Shown in pieces: positions 11,001 to 20,275 of a DNA stretch of 64,000 nucleotides. This DNA is from Cavia porcellus (taxonomy: Eukaryota > Chordata > Mammalia > Rodentia > Caviidae), in NCBI RefSeq assembly GCF_034190915.1, contig NW_026947503.1, forward strand, positions 24,076,532 through 24,140,531. The letters are read 5' to 3'. Both the position numbers and the translations under genes were made by a program. Under the pieces are notes generated by a model. That model was not told the origin of the DNA and did not search any database. It was given only the letters and a program-made list of their open reading frames with translations. Numbering within the stretch: the first letter of the stretch is position 1; every line of letters begins with the position of its first letter.

Positions 11001-12162
11001 ATTTTTTTTAATTTTATTTAAAAGGAAAAAGAGAAAAAACAAAACAAAGCGGTGTAAGGGTACAAGTAATACAGAGCTACAAAAAAAAAAAAAAAAAACA
11101 TTAAGAAATCACCAGTTAATAGATTACATATTATCATCTTAGAGATAGTTGCTCAAATCACAGTATCAAAGCATACAAAGTGGACATTCAAACAGTGAGA
11201 CTGCAAACAGTTGTGTTCAATGATCCAACCAAAAACATTAATATGGTCAGCTATTTAACACCCCTAAACACACTTGCTGTGGTATCCTTTAGAGCTCTTT
11301 TTTTCGCTCTCTTTTTTACAACAAAATTTACATATTTTGGGTTTTATTACTCCTTAGTTCTTACTACTTTGGGGGGGGAATAAAGTCAAATATGGCAAAA
11401 CAAAGCTGTCAGTCAAAGCCAAGGATAGACATAGCACATGATGTAAAACAGAGTACAAGATTATCAACAATGGTTATCTACAATGTCTCTTGTTTCCTTA
11501 AAAAGAATTGTCTATCTCATTAGATATTATAAAGTTGAACAAAACAGTAGAGAACAAGACCAATAAAACTTAAAAATTGTAAACATTACAGGACTTCCAA
11601 AGGAGACAATAGTCAAACCAGAATGGGCATCTTAGTGAATCTTATTGCCTTCAAAGTAGTTGTCTATACCCTCAAACTTGATACTATCAGACAGAATGAA
11701 ACAGAGTCTAATTAGTCAAAACAAGATAGTGGGAGTATTACGGACTTCAAAACAAGTTAATAGGAAATCAAAAAAAGTTACTATTATATATCCTGCTAAT
11801 TTTTTTAATTTTTCCCCTTAATTAAAAAAATATAAGAAATAACTAAATAATTTTTTAATGAGTAAGGGAGAGATTGAGATAAAACAGGATATAACAAATA
11901 ACAATACAGGTCAAAGCATGACTGTTTCAGCAATCTAGTACTTCACCACCAAATAACCCGACTTAATAGTAGTTACCATAGTGTCTGTCTTTTTCCTTAA
12001 AATATTTGAATAAAACTTCATATACTATACCTTCAAATATTTCCATATCAAAAAGCCCAAAATAAAGCCTATCCAATTAATAAGTGAAAACTTTATAAGG
12101 CTTCACGGCCACATAATGGGGAATCATGATTACCACATATTTTTATATATCTGAATCATTAC
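11001..12162 (-). repeat. L1-A 3'UTR built of tandem-like units
   Basis: Long for an L1 3'UTR. In the sense direction it contains several diverged repeats of a roughly 160-200-bp block. Each includes an 'acaactattttgaag'-like start, 'aacaagagacaatatgg', and a 'ttgattctattgtc'-like end. The same block recurs at 18.2-18.5, 33.0-34.3, 45.2-45.4, 47.8-48.4, 56.6-57.1, 57.8-58.1, 58.1-59.1 and 61.6-61.8 kb. Confidence 0.75.
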
Positions 12163-15100
12163 TTACATTACGGAAACTATTCGGTATTCACACATGCGAG
12201 ATTGATTTATTTCACTTATGAGTATGGTCTCAAGCTGCGCCCATTTATTGATAAATATCTCAATGTGATCCTTCTTTATAGCTGAATAATACTCCATTGC
12301 ATAGAAATACCACAACTTTTTTATCCATTCCTCAGTTGATGGACACTTGGGTTGTTTCCAAGATCTGGCGATTATAAATTGTGCTGCTATAAACATAGGT
12401 GCACATATATCACTGTGGTATGATGCTTTCAGTTCTTCTGGGAATATGCCTAGAAGTGGAATAGCTGGAATAAATGGGACTTCCAATCCCAGCTTTTTGA
12501 GAAATCTCCAGACTGACCTCCACAAAGGCTGCACCAGTCTACACTCCCATCAACAGTGTAGGAGAGTTCCTTTTTCCCCACAGCCTCTCCAGCATTTGTT
12601 GTTGTTGGTTTTCTTGATCCTGGCCATTCTTTCAGGAGTGAGATGGTATCTCAGTGTGGTTTTAATTTGCATTTCTCTAATGACCAATGATGATGAGCAT
12701 TTTTTCATGTATTTATTTGCCATTTGCATTTCTTCATCTGAGAAATGCGTATTCATCTCAGATGCCCATTTTTGGATTGGATCTTTGAATTTTGGGGGTC
12801 TGAGTTTTTTTAATTCTTTATATGTCTTAGACAAGAGTCCCTTGTCTGAGAGAGAGTTCACTAAAATCTTTTTCCAGTTTGTGGGTTTTCTTTTCACTAT
12901 GCTGGAGATTTCTTTTGACATGCAGAAACTTTTTAATAAGAAATGGTCCCAGTTATTGATTCTGGGAAGTATTTCCTATGCAGTTTGAGTCCTGTTCATG
13001 AATTCTCTACATACCCCTATGTCTTCAAGGTTTCTACCCAATTTGTCTTCCAATAGATTTAGTGTTTCTGTTTTAATATTCAGATCTTTGACCCATTTAG
13101 ATTTTAATTTAGTACATGGTGATAGACATGGGTCTAGCTTTAGTTTTCAGCAAATGGAGAGCCAGTTTTTCCAGCACCATTTTTTAAAGAGACTGTCATT
13201 CTTCCAGTGAACCTGCTTGGCTCCTTTATCAAAGATAAGGTGGTTGAGTGTGTTTGTAGTTGTGGTTGTATCTTGTAATCTATTCCATTGATATTCGGCT
13301 CTGTTTTGATTCCAATACCATGTTGATTTTACTACTGTTGCTTTGTAGTATAACTTCAAGTCAGGGATTGTGATGCCTCCTGCTTTGTCTTTGCTGCTTA
13401 GAATTGCCTTTGCGATTCTAGGTCTCTTCTGGTTCCAGATGAAATTTAGGAGTGATTTCTCTAGATCTATAAGGTATGTTGACGCTATTTTTATTGGGAT
13501 TACATTGAATCTGTATAACAGTTTTGGGAGAATGGCCATTTTCACAATGTTTGTTCTTCCTACCCATGAGCAAGGGATGTCTTTCCATTTTCTGAGATCA
13601 TCTTCAATTTCTTTTTTCAGTGTATTATAATTTTCACTGTATAAGTCTTTCACTTCTTTCATAAGAGTAATTCCTAAATATTTCATTTTTTTGCTTGCTA
13701 ATGTGAAAAGTGTAGTTTCTCTTATTTCCCTCTCTGTGATTTTGTTGCTTGTGTATAGGAATGTTATTGATTTCTGAGTATTGATTTTGTATCCAGCCAC
13801 ATTACTGAATTTATTTATTGTATCTAAGAGTCTTTCAGTGGAGTTTAGGGGGTCTTCTATGTAGAGTATCATGTCATCTGAAAATATGATAATTTAACTT
13901 CTTCTTTTCCTATCTTTACCCCTTTTATTTCTCTCTCTTGCCTAATTGCTCTGGCTAGCACTTCCAGTATGGTGATAAAGGACATCCTTGTCTTGTGCCT
14001 GATTTTAAAGTAAAGGCTTTCAATTTTTGGCCAGTTAGTATGATGCTGGCTGTTGGTTTGTCATAAATGGCCTTTATTATATTGAGGTAAAGGCCATCTA
14101 TTCCAATTTTCTGTAAAGTACTTATCATGAATAAATGTTGGACCTTATCGAAGGCTTTTTCTGCATCTATAGAAATGATCATGTGATTCTTACTTTTGGC
14201 TTTATTGATATAGTGGATTACATTTATTGATTTACATATGTTGAACCATCCTTGCATTCCTGGGATGAATCCCACTTGGTCATGGTCTATAATCTTCTTG
14301 ATAATTTGCTGCATCCTATTTGCCAATATTTTATTGAGGATTTTTGCATCTGTGTTCATTAGGGAGATCGGTCTATAGTTCTCTTTTTTAGTTGGGTCTT
14401 TCTCAGGTTTTGGTACGAGAGTAATATTTGCTTCCAGGAATGACTTAGGAAGGATTGCTTCCCTTTCAATTTCATTGAATAGTTTGAGGAGTGTCGGCAT
14501 TAGGTCTTCTTTGTATTTCTTGTAGAATTCTGCAGTGAATCCATCTGGGCCTGGGCTCTTCTTTGTAGGTAAGGACTTAATTACATTTTCAATTTCAGTA
14601 ACAGAGATTGGGTTATTCAACAGTTTTACATCCTCTTGATCTAGCTTTGGTACTTCATATGTTTCTAAGAATCTGTCTATTTCTTCTGTGTTATCAAACT
14701 TTTGAGAGTAGAGGTTTTCGAAATAGGTGTTGATGAACTTCTGTATTTCTATTGGGTCTGTAGTGATTTCACCTTTTTCATTTCTTATTGCATGAATTTG
14801 AGCTTTTTCTTCCCTTTTTTAAATAAGGTTGGCTAGGGGCTTATCGATTTTATTTATTCTTTCAAAGAACCAACTCTTTGATTCGTTGATTCTTTGGATT
14901 GTTTTCTTAGTCTCTATTGCATTGATTTCTGCTCTGATTTTTATAATTTCCTCTCTTTTGGCTTTGGGCTTGACTTGCTCTTCATTTTCTAGCTGTTTGA
15001 GGTGTAGCATCAAGTTATTTATTTGTATTTGTTCTGTTTTCCTGATGTGGGAACTCAGTGCAATAAATTTTCCTCTCAGCACGGCTTTCATTGCATCCCA

Positions 15101-15985
15101 GAGATTCCGGTAAGTTGTATCTGCATTTTCATTTTCTTTTAGGTATTGTTTAATTTCTTCTTTAATTTCTTCTGTGACCCACTGATTACTCAAGAGTGTG
15201 TTATTCAGTTTCCATGTGTTTGCGGGATTTTTGCAGTATCTTTTATCATTAATTTCTAATTTCAGAGCACTACATTCCAATAACATGCAAGGGATGATTT
15301 CATCCCTCTTTTTGCATTTGTTTAAATATGTTCTGTGAGCTAATATATGGTCTATTTTAGAGAATGATCCATGTACTGCTGAGAAGAATGTGTATTCTGA
15401 TGTTGTTGGGTGGAACATTCTGTATATGTCTATCAAATCCATTTGTTCACAAGTGTGATTCAGTTCTGTTATTTCTTTGCTCATTTCCTGTCTGGTTGAT
15501 CTGTCCCTTGGTGTCACTGGCATATTAAGGTCTCCTATTACAATTGTGTTACTGATAATTTGAGTTTTCATTTCTGTTAATAGTTGTTTTATATAACTGG
15601 GTGCTCTGGAGTTTGATGCATATATATTTAAGATAGTTATCTCTTCTTCTTAGAGTTTTCCCCTTACGAGTATGTAGTGACCTTCTTTGTCCTTTATGGT
15701 CATTGTTGGTTTAAAGTTCACGTTGTCTGCAAACAGAATGGCTACTCCTGCCTTTTTTTGGATTCCTGCTGCATGAAGTATTGTTTTCCATCCTTTGACT
15801 TTCAGTCTGTGAGTATCCTTCTGGGTTATATGGGTTTCCTGTAAACAGCATATGGTTGGATTTTGTTTCTTGATCCATTCTGCTAGTCTGTTTCTTTTGA
15901 TTGGTGCATTGAGACCATTTACATTAATGGTTATTACTGTTAAATGCTGGTTTATTGTTGACATGTCATCTCTCTGCTGTTGCAT
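12163..15985 (-). pseudogene. L1-A ORF2 (endonuclease/reverse transcriptase), inactivated
   Basis: Spans 3823 bp, about 1274 codons, the usual L1 ORF2 length. ORF2p is the endonuclease plus reverse transcriptase that copies L1 and passenger RNAs into DNA. Visible motifs in order: endonuclease INVNGLN and CLQETH (metal/catalytic residues), GDLNMPV, SKIDHIL; RT start [46 protein letters not shown]-terminal CWRGCGEKGTLLHC zinc-knuckle-like motif. Lesions: TAA at 15650-15652; the endonuclease SDH catalytic triplet reads LEC (near 15270); a frame change near 14820; a 1-bp deletion at about 13880 exactly in the FADD polymerase motif; TGA at 13147-13149 and 12550-12552; TAG near 12977. It is therefore catalytically dead on several counts. 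Confidence 0.95.
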
Positions 15986-16004
15986 CTTTATCTTTCTGTT
16001 CTGT

Positions 16005-17046
16005 TTAATTATGTGCTTTGCTTAGTGGTTTTTTTGTTTGTGTATCTAAACTGTCTTTCAATATTTTTTGCAGGGTTGGTTTGGTGTTCATGAAGTTCTT
16101 CAGCTGTTCTTTGTCATGGAAGTATCGTATTCCACCATCAATTTTGAGTGATAGTTTTGCAGGATACATCAGTCTAGGTTGGAAATCACTTTGCTTTAGG
16201 ATCTGGAATACTTCACTCCATGCTCTTCTTGACTTTATCGTTTGTGATGAGAAGTCTGCTGTGATTCTGATAGGTTTTCCTTTATAAGTGATCTGTCTTT
16301 TCTCTCTGACAGCTTTTAATAATCTATTCTTGTGTTGGATTTCTGGGATCGTGATTATTATATGTCTGGGTGTAGTTTTATTTTGGTTATGACTATTTGG
16401 AGTTCTATATGTTTCACTGATCCTGATGTCGGTTTCTGATCTCATGCTTGGGAAATTTTCAGCTATTACTTCTCTAAATATCCTCTTGACATCCTTTATG
16501 TTGTCTCCTTTTTCATTAATCCCTATCATTCTTATGTTATTTTTCTTTGCATCATCTTGCAGTTGTTGAATTGTTGTTTCCTGATTCCTTGTTATTTTTA
16601 AAAGATCTTTTCTTTCCTGTTCACTAGCTGCAATCCTGTCTTCAATGTCTGAAATTCTATCTTCACTTTCATTGAGGTGGTTTTTACAAATTTCAGTGGA
16701 GTTTTTTATTTCCTGTATATCTCTGGGCATCTGCATTATGTATTCTGTTTGTTTCTTATATTGCTCGTCTAGGGATTCTATCTTTTTGTTTAGTTCCTCC
16801 AATTTTTTATCTGTGTTTTCTTTAGATATATTCAGAATCTCTTTCATTTCTTTTATCATTTCTTCTTTTACCTAGGAGATTATTTCGAGTTTGAATTTCT
16901 TTAAAGCTTTCTGGAGTTGCTTGTTAATTTCAGTAGCTATTGTGTCCGATATTTGAGGTGAATGGCATATATTTTCTTCTATATACATTGCTCCTAGGGT
17001 TTCTTGAGATGGGCTGGAGGTTTGAGGTTGTAATTTGGTCTTTCAT
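16005..17046 (-). pseudogene. L1-A ORF1 (RNA-binding chaperone), one premature stop
   Basis: ORF1p is the trimeric RNA-binding protein of the L1 particle. From ATG at 17044-17046 (MKDQITTSNLQPISRN...) the frame runs to a TAG at 16872-16874, which replaces the tryptophan expected in 'ISWVKEEM'. It then continues open for 284 codons to 16005. The downstream part shows the coiled coil (about residues 1-110 of the open part: NKKIESLDEQYKKQTEY, SEDRISDIEDRI), then the RRM region (NNIRMIGI...) and the C-terminal domain with REVIAENFPSM, YRTPNSHNQNKTTPRHI and ITYKGKPIRI. One nonsense change would abolish the full-length product. Re-initiation at the internal ATG (16857-16859) could give a 284-residue form, but this is speculative. 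Confidence 0.93.
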
Positions 17047-17559
17047 TTTGTCATTTTCCTATATTTCTGTGTTTCAAGTGTTATTTGAAAGCTTCCTCAG
17101 GGTCTGTTGGAAACCCCCTTCTATATTTGGAGCTACTGAGACTCTGGCACCCCGTTATCCCAAGCCACTGGGCCTGCAGAACCAGTGGCCCTCCTCTGCC
17201 TGTTCAGAACTCTTCAGTTCCAGATAAGCTGGGCCTCAGGGACACTGTGCGCCCCACTGCCCGTTGGAAGCTCCACAGCTCTCCAAGCGCAGCCGGGATG
17301 CGGAGGCAGATGTAGACGCCTCAAACCCACCTCTCCCCTTCACTGCACCCAGAAGCCTGGAGGGTCCCGTACAGTCTGGGCTTTGGGCAGAGTGTGCTGA
17401 GCACTCACCACAGGCCAAGGTGCCTCTGGAACCTGCGATCCTCCCCTGCTTGCTGAGATATCCACAGTCCTCCAGACACACAGGGAAGCTGATGCAGGCA
17501 CCCCAGATCTGCCCAGCCCCTCCACTGCACACCGATGATGAGGTGAGGGAGTCCCAAAC
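17047..17559 (-). promoter_or_regulatory. L1-A 5'UTR / internal promoter region
   Basis: A 513-bp GC-rich, CpG-containing segment in an otherwise A/T-rich neighbourhood, directly at the 5' edge of the element against the right TSD. L1 5'UTRs carry an internal RNA polymerase II promoter (established). CpGs at 17249, 17274-17295 and 17436 suggest limited deamination. The word CCAGCTTATCTGGA (minus strand, 17219-17232) recurs in the composite element at 57605-57618. Confidence 0.75.
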
Positions 17560-17575
17560 AGAGATAAGTTAACTT
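17560..17575. repeat. Target-site duplication of L1-A, right copy
   Basis: Identical to 10985-11000 over 16 bp. The bases on either side differ. Confidence 0.95.
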
Positions 17576-17826
17576 TCTAAAACACCGGTAACAAAAGTGT
17601 GTTTCAGAACAAACATAAGTAGTATCACAGACACACAGTTCCACATTCAGGCTTTTTCATTCATAAAAGAGGCTTCCATGGTACAGAAGATCACTTTTAA
17701 AAAGCTGCATAGGCACAGGGACATTTGTTTCCTACCACCCAATGTGCTAGTCCCTACTGGTGTGACAAGCTTTCTGACCTTCTATCACGAGGTGGCTGAC
17801 AAGTGCATCATAAAAGTATTAATATA

Positions 17827-17931
17827 AGGGGCTGGGGATTTAGCTCAGCGGCATAAGCGCCTGCCTTGCAAGCAGGCAGTTGTGAGTTCGATCCCCGGTA
17901 CCAATAAAAAGGAAAAAGACAAAAAAAAAAC
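17827..17931 (+). mobile_element. ID-type SINE (tRNA-Ala-like), + strand
   Basis: The tRNA-like body GGGCTGGGGATTTAGCTCAG carries an A box (TAGCTCAGCGG). A perfect anticodon stem GCCTGC/GCAGGC encloses a CTTGCAA loop (anticodon TGC, Ala). A B box follows (GAGTTCGATCCCC), then an A-rich tail. It is flanked by TATTAATATA at 17817-17826 and 17932-17941. The T stem is not tRNA-Ala-like and the A-tail is present, so it is a retroposon rather than a tRNA gene. Transcribed by RNA polymerase III if active. Confidence 0.93.
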
Positions 17932-18151
17932 TATTAATATAGGCATCTCTGCCTTCTCTTCAGCTGAAAAGGAAATTAAAGATTAACAAAGCTAGTACAT
18001 TTAATGTTCATATTACATATAAATCAAAGATAATGAAGTCAAGACTCAAATATAGATTAACACAGTCTTAGAAAACATACAGTTCAGGAAGATTTTTCTT
18101 GCTTAAAGAAATATGTCAAGTTGTGATTAAATAATCATTAACACAATCCTT

Positions 18152-18167
18152 TATGAAGCTTCATGTT
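18152..18167. repeat. TSD left copy of truncated L1
   Basis: TATGAAGCTTCATGTT, matching 18529-18544 exactly. The inner ATGAAGCTTCAT is a perfect 12-bp palindrome. Confidence 0.85.
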
Positions 18168-18528
18168 TTTTTAAATGTAAACAAATACTTTAATGCACAG
18201 TTATATAACATTTAAGAAACCAAACAAAGAAACTAGATGTGGTGATGCATTCCTGAATCCAATTTTTTAAAAAATTTTATTTAAAGAAAGACTAAACAAA
18301 ACAGAAAATAGGTAGAAATAATACATATGTTCAGAGAAAAAATAAATCACTAGTTGATGTTTACATATTGTCGTTTTACAAATACTTGTTCAAGATACAA
18401 AAATGGAACATGTAAAGTGGGAATTCAAACAGCGAGACTGCAAATAGTTCTGTTCAACTATCCAACAAAAACTTAGAAATATGGTTATCAATCCTATACA
18501 CTTAAACATACATGCAGTTATCCATATC
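18168..18528 (-). mobile_element. 5'-truncated L1 3'UTR with apparent 3' transduction
   Basis: Read on the minus strand: about 265 bp of the L1-A-type 3'UTR (18528 to about 18263), the L1's own A-tract, then about 90 bp of foreign sequence (18262-18173). The foreign part ends with ATTAAA about 16 nt before a second A-run (18165-18172). The 16-bp TSD encloses the whole, so the extra 90 bp moved with the L1. The proximal part of the extra DNA resembles the start of a B1/Alu-like SINE. Confidence 0.75.
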
Positions 18529-18544
18529 TATGAAGCTTCATGTT

Positions 18545-18794
18545 AACAATGAGGAAATGTAAGGAAATGTGCTTAGTTCGGGGTTTCTGCATATCGGTGA
18601 GGTTAGTGAGCTGCAGGTGTTGGTCTGGCAGGGGAACTTGAATAGAGTGAAAGCCTGCCTTAGGGAGCAACCAACTAGATCATAAAATCAGAGGTTTTCA
18701 AGGGTTTTTAACCATGACACACTGGGAAAATACATGATTTACACAATAGGTCAACACATGTACGTGCATACAAGAAGTGATCAAAAATACAGTG
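18545..18794. other. Intergenic stretch
   Basis: No gene or repeat that I can support. Confidence 0.5.
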
Positions 18795-18915
18795 AAAGTT
18801 TTTTATTTTGTTTCTGTTTTGTGTTGTGAGAGAGAGAGACTCACTTTGTCATTCAGGCTGACCTTGGACTCAGTAAGTAGTCCAGACTGGTCTGGAACCA
18901 GAAATCCTCCCCACT
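18795..18915 (-). repeat. B1/Alu-like (7SL-derived) SINE, minus orientation
   Basis: The block order 'gagagagactcactttgtcattcaggctgaccttgga' through 'ctggaaccagaaatcctcc' follows the reversed B1/Alu monomer. It is strongly diverged. (Blocks are paraphrased from 18826-18910.). Confidence 0.55.
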
Positions 18916-19524
18916 GTGAAAATTTAAATTTTAAAGGAACTTTTACAGTAAAAAGACACATTGTTAAGAATGTTGGAAAAATGTGTTAGATGTGAAAATG
19001 AGCATTTTAAGCATTTTGAGTGTGACTAAGAGCAGTGTGTCTTTTACTGTAATATTTTTAAATGTAAATATTCACTATATTTTTATCACTCTTGTGTATT
19101 GAAAAATGTTTCATAATGTTTACTCTTACCATTTAGGATGCACTCTTATATGTTCTCTACAGTTTTCTAAATTCTGTCACAACTGCTAAACTGCTTTCAG
19201 GACTTTACTAATGGGAAGAAGCTATTCAGTTAGTTCAGTAATTTCAAACTTCATTATGCATATGAATAAACTAAATATTTTATGAAAACAAAGCTTCTGA
19301 TTCAAGATATGTGTGATTCAAATTTTAACAAGCTCCTAGGATGTCGCTCCTGCTTCTCTGTGAACCAAACTTGTGAGTGGTAAAGATTCTCATCTCTCCA
19401 CGAGGAGTATCTGCTTGGAATTCAGACAAGCTCAGGACAAATTTAGAGCTCTTAATTAGAGTTAAAATTTCAGGTATGGCTATTATATCACAATTTTTCA
19501 GTCCTTTGTGTCTACTACTTAAAA
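18916..19524. other. Intergenic stretch
   Basis: A/T-rich, with no gene seen. Confidence 0.5.
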
Positions 19525-19835
19525 AAAGGGTTGTCATTGTCCCTATGTCCATGGGTTCTGCATCCATGGATTTAACCAAGTGCAGATCAAAAACATTTGA
19601 GGGAAAAACTGCATAGAATTAAACATGTACAGACTTTTTGCTTGTCCTCTAAACAATCTGTTAAATCTATTTACATTGCATTTATGTTGTACTAATAAGT
19701 AAGGATTTAAAGTATGCAGAAGGTTTGCATAGGTTATGTGCAAACACTATTCTATTTTGCATAAGGAACTCGGACACCTTCAGATATTATCATGGGAGTA
19801 GGAAGCGTCTTCCTAGAATACTGAGGGCTGTTGTG
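19525..19835 (-). repeat. MER2-like Tigger DNA transposon remnant
   Basis: It contains the sequential MER2 words 'catgggttctgcatccatgg', 'gattaaaccaagtgcagatc'-type, 'aacatgtacagactttttgc', 'cctctaaacaat', 'ggatttaaagtatgcagaag', 'gcataggttatgtgcaaac' and 'ttgcataaggaactcgg'. This is a non-autonomous TcMar-Tigger family, old and inactive. Confidence 0.8.
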
Positions 19836-19894
19836 TAGTTTCCTAAGACATCACGAGATAAAACTCTAGTAACATTTTAGGAATCAAAATGATA

Positions 19895-20275
19895 GCTACT
19901 GTCTTAATCATTTTCCTTACCACTGACACCTGATACCCAGAACATAAAAGGGAGGAGTTAATTTTGGCTTATGTTTTCTGGAGGCTTCAGCTTGTAATCA
20001 GCTGGTTCCATGCAGAAGCAGCATGGTGGAAGGGCATGGGTGGAGGAAAGCAACTCACCTCATGGCCCGCAGCAAGCTGAGAGAGAAAGCAGGAGCAGGG
20101 AAGTGAGCTAGAACCATCTAAGTCACACCCAGAGTGACCCAGCTCTTCTGATCAGGCCCCTCGTTCTAACAACAATTCAGCTATAAATGCCTATAATCCA
20201 GTCACTTTCCCAAGGTTACCACCAATAATTGCATAAGGCTTTAGGGAAACATCTGGATATAAACTATAATACTGC
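19895..20275 (-). repeat. MaLR-type LTR, minus orientation
   Basis: The classic words 'ggaggagttaattttggct', 'atggtggaagggcatgg', 'gcaactcacctcatgg', 'atcaggcccctcgttct' and 'ataatccagtcactttcccaa' occur in reversed MaLR order. Confidence 0.75.

Larger units (their letters stand above)
11001..17559 (-). mobile_element. L1-A: full-length LINE-1 insertion (6.56 kb)
   Basis: A complete L1 in minus orientation. It has a GC-rich 5'UTR (17559-17047), ORF1 (17046-16005), a 19-bp spacer, ORF2 (15985-12163), a 3'UTR (12162-11001) containing AATAAA, and a terminal A-tract at the left edge. It is flanked by a perfect 16-bp TSD (10985-11000 and 17560-17575). The intact TSD and full length indicate a fairly recent insertion by canonical target-primed reverse transcription. 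Nevertheless both ORFs are broken (see separate entries), so it is not a competent element now. The long + strand ORF at 12347-12988 is only its antisense shadow. Confidence 0.97.

Noticed and set aside
12347..12988. 213-codon + strand ORF
   Set aside because: It is the antisense of L1-A ORF2. The minus strand shows clear ORF2 C-terminal motifs over the same bases.
17830..17905. tRNA-Ala gene
   Set aside because: The anticodon arm is tRNA-like, but the T stem does not pair as in tRNA-Ala. The unit also has an A-tail and TSD and recurs as a SINE.
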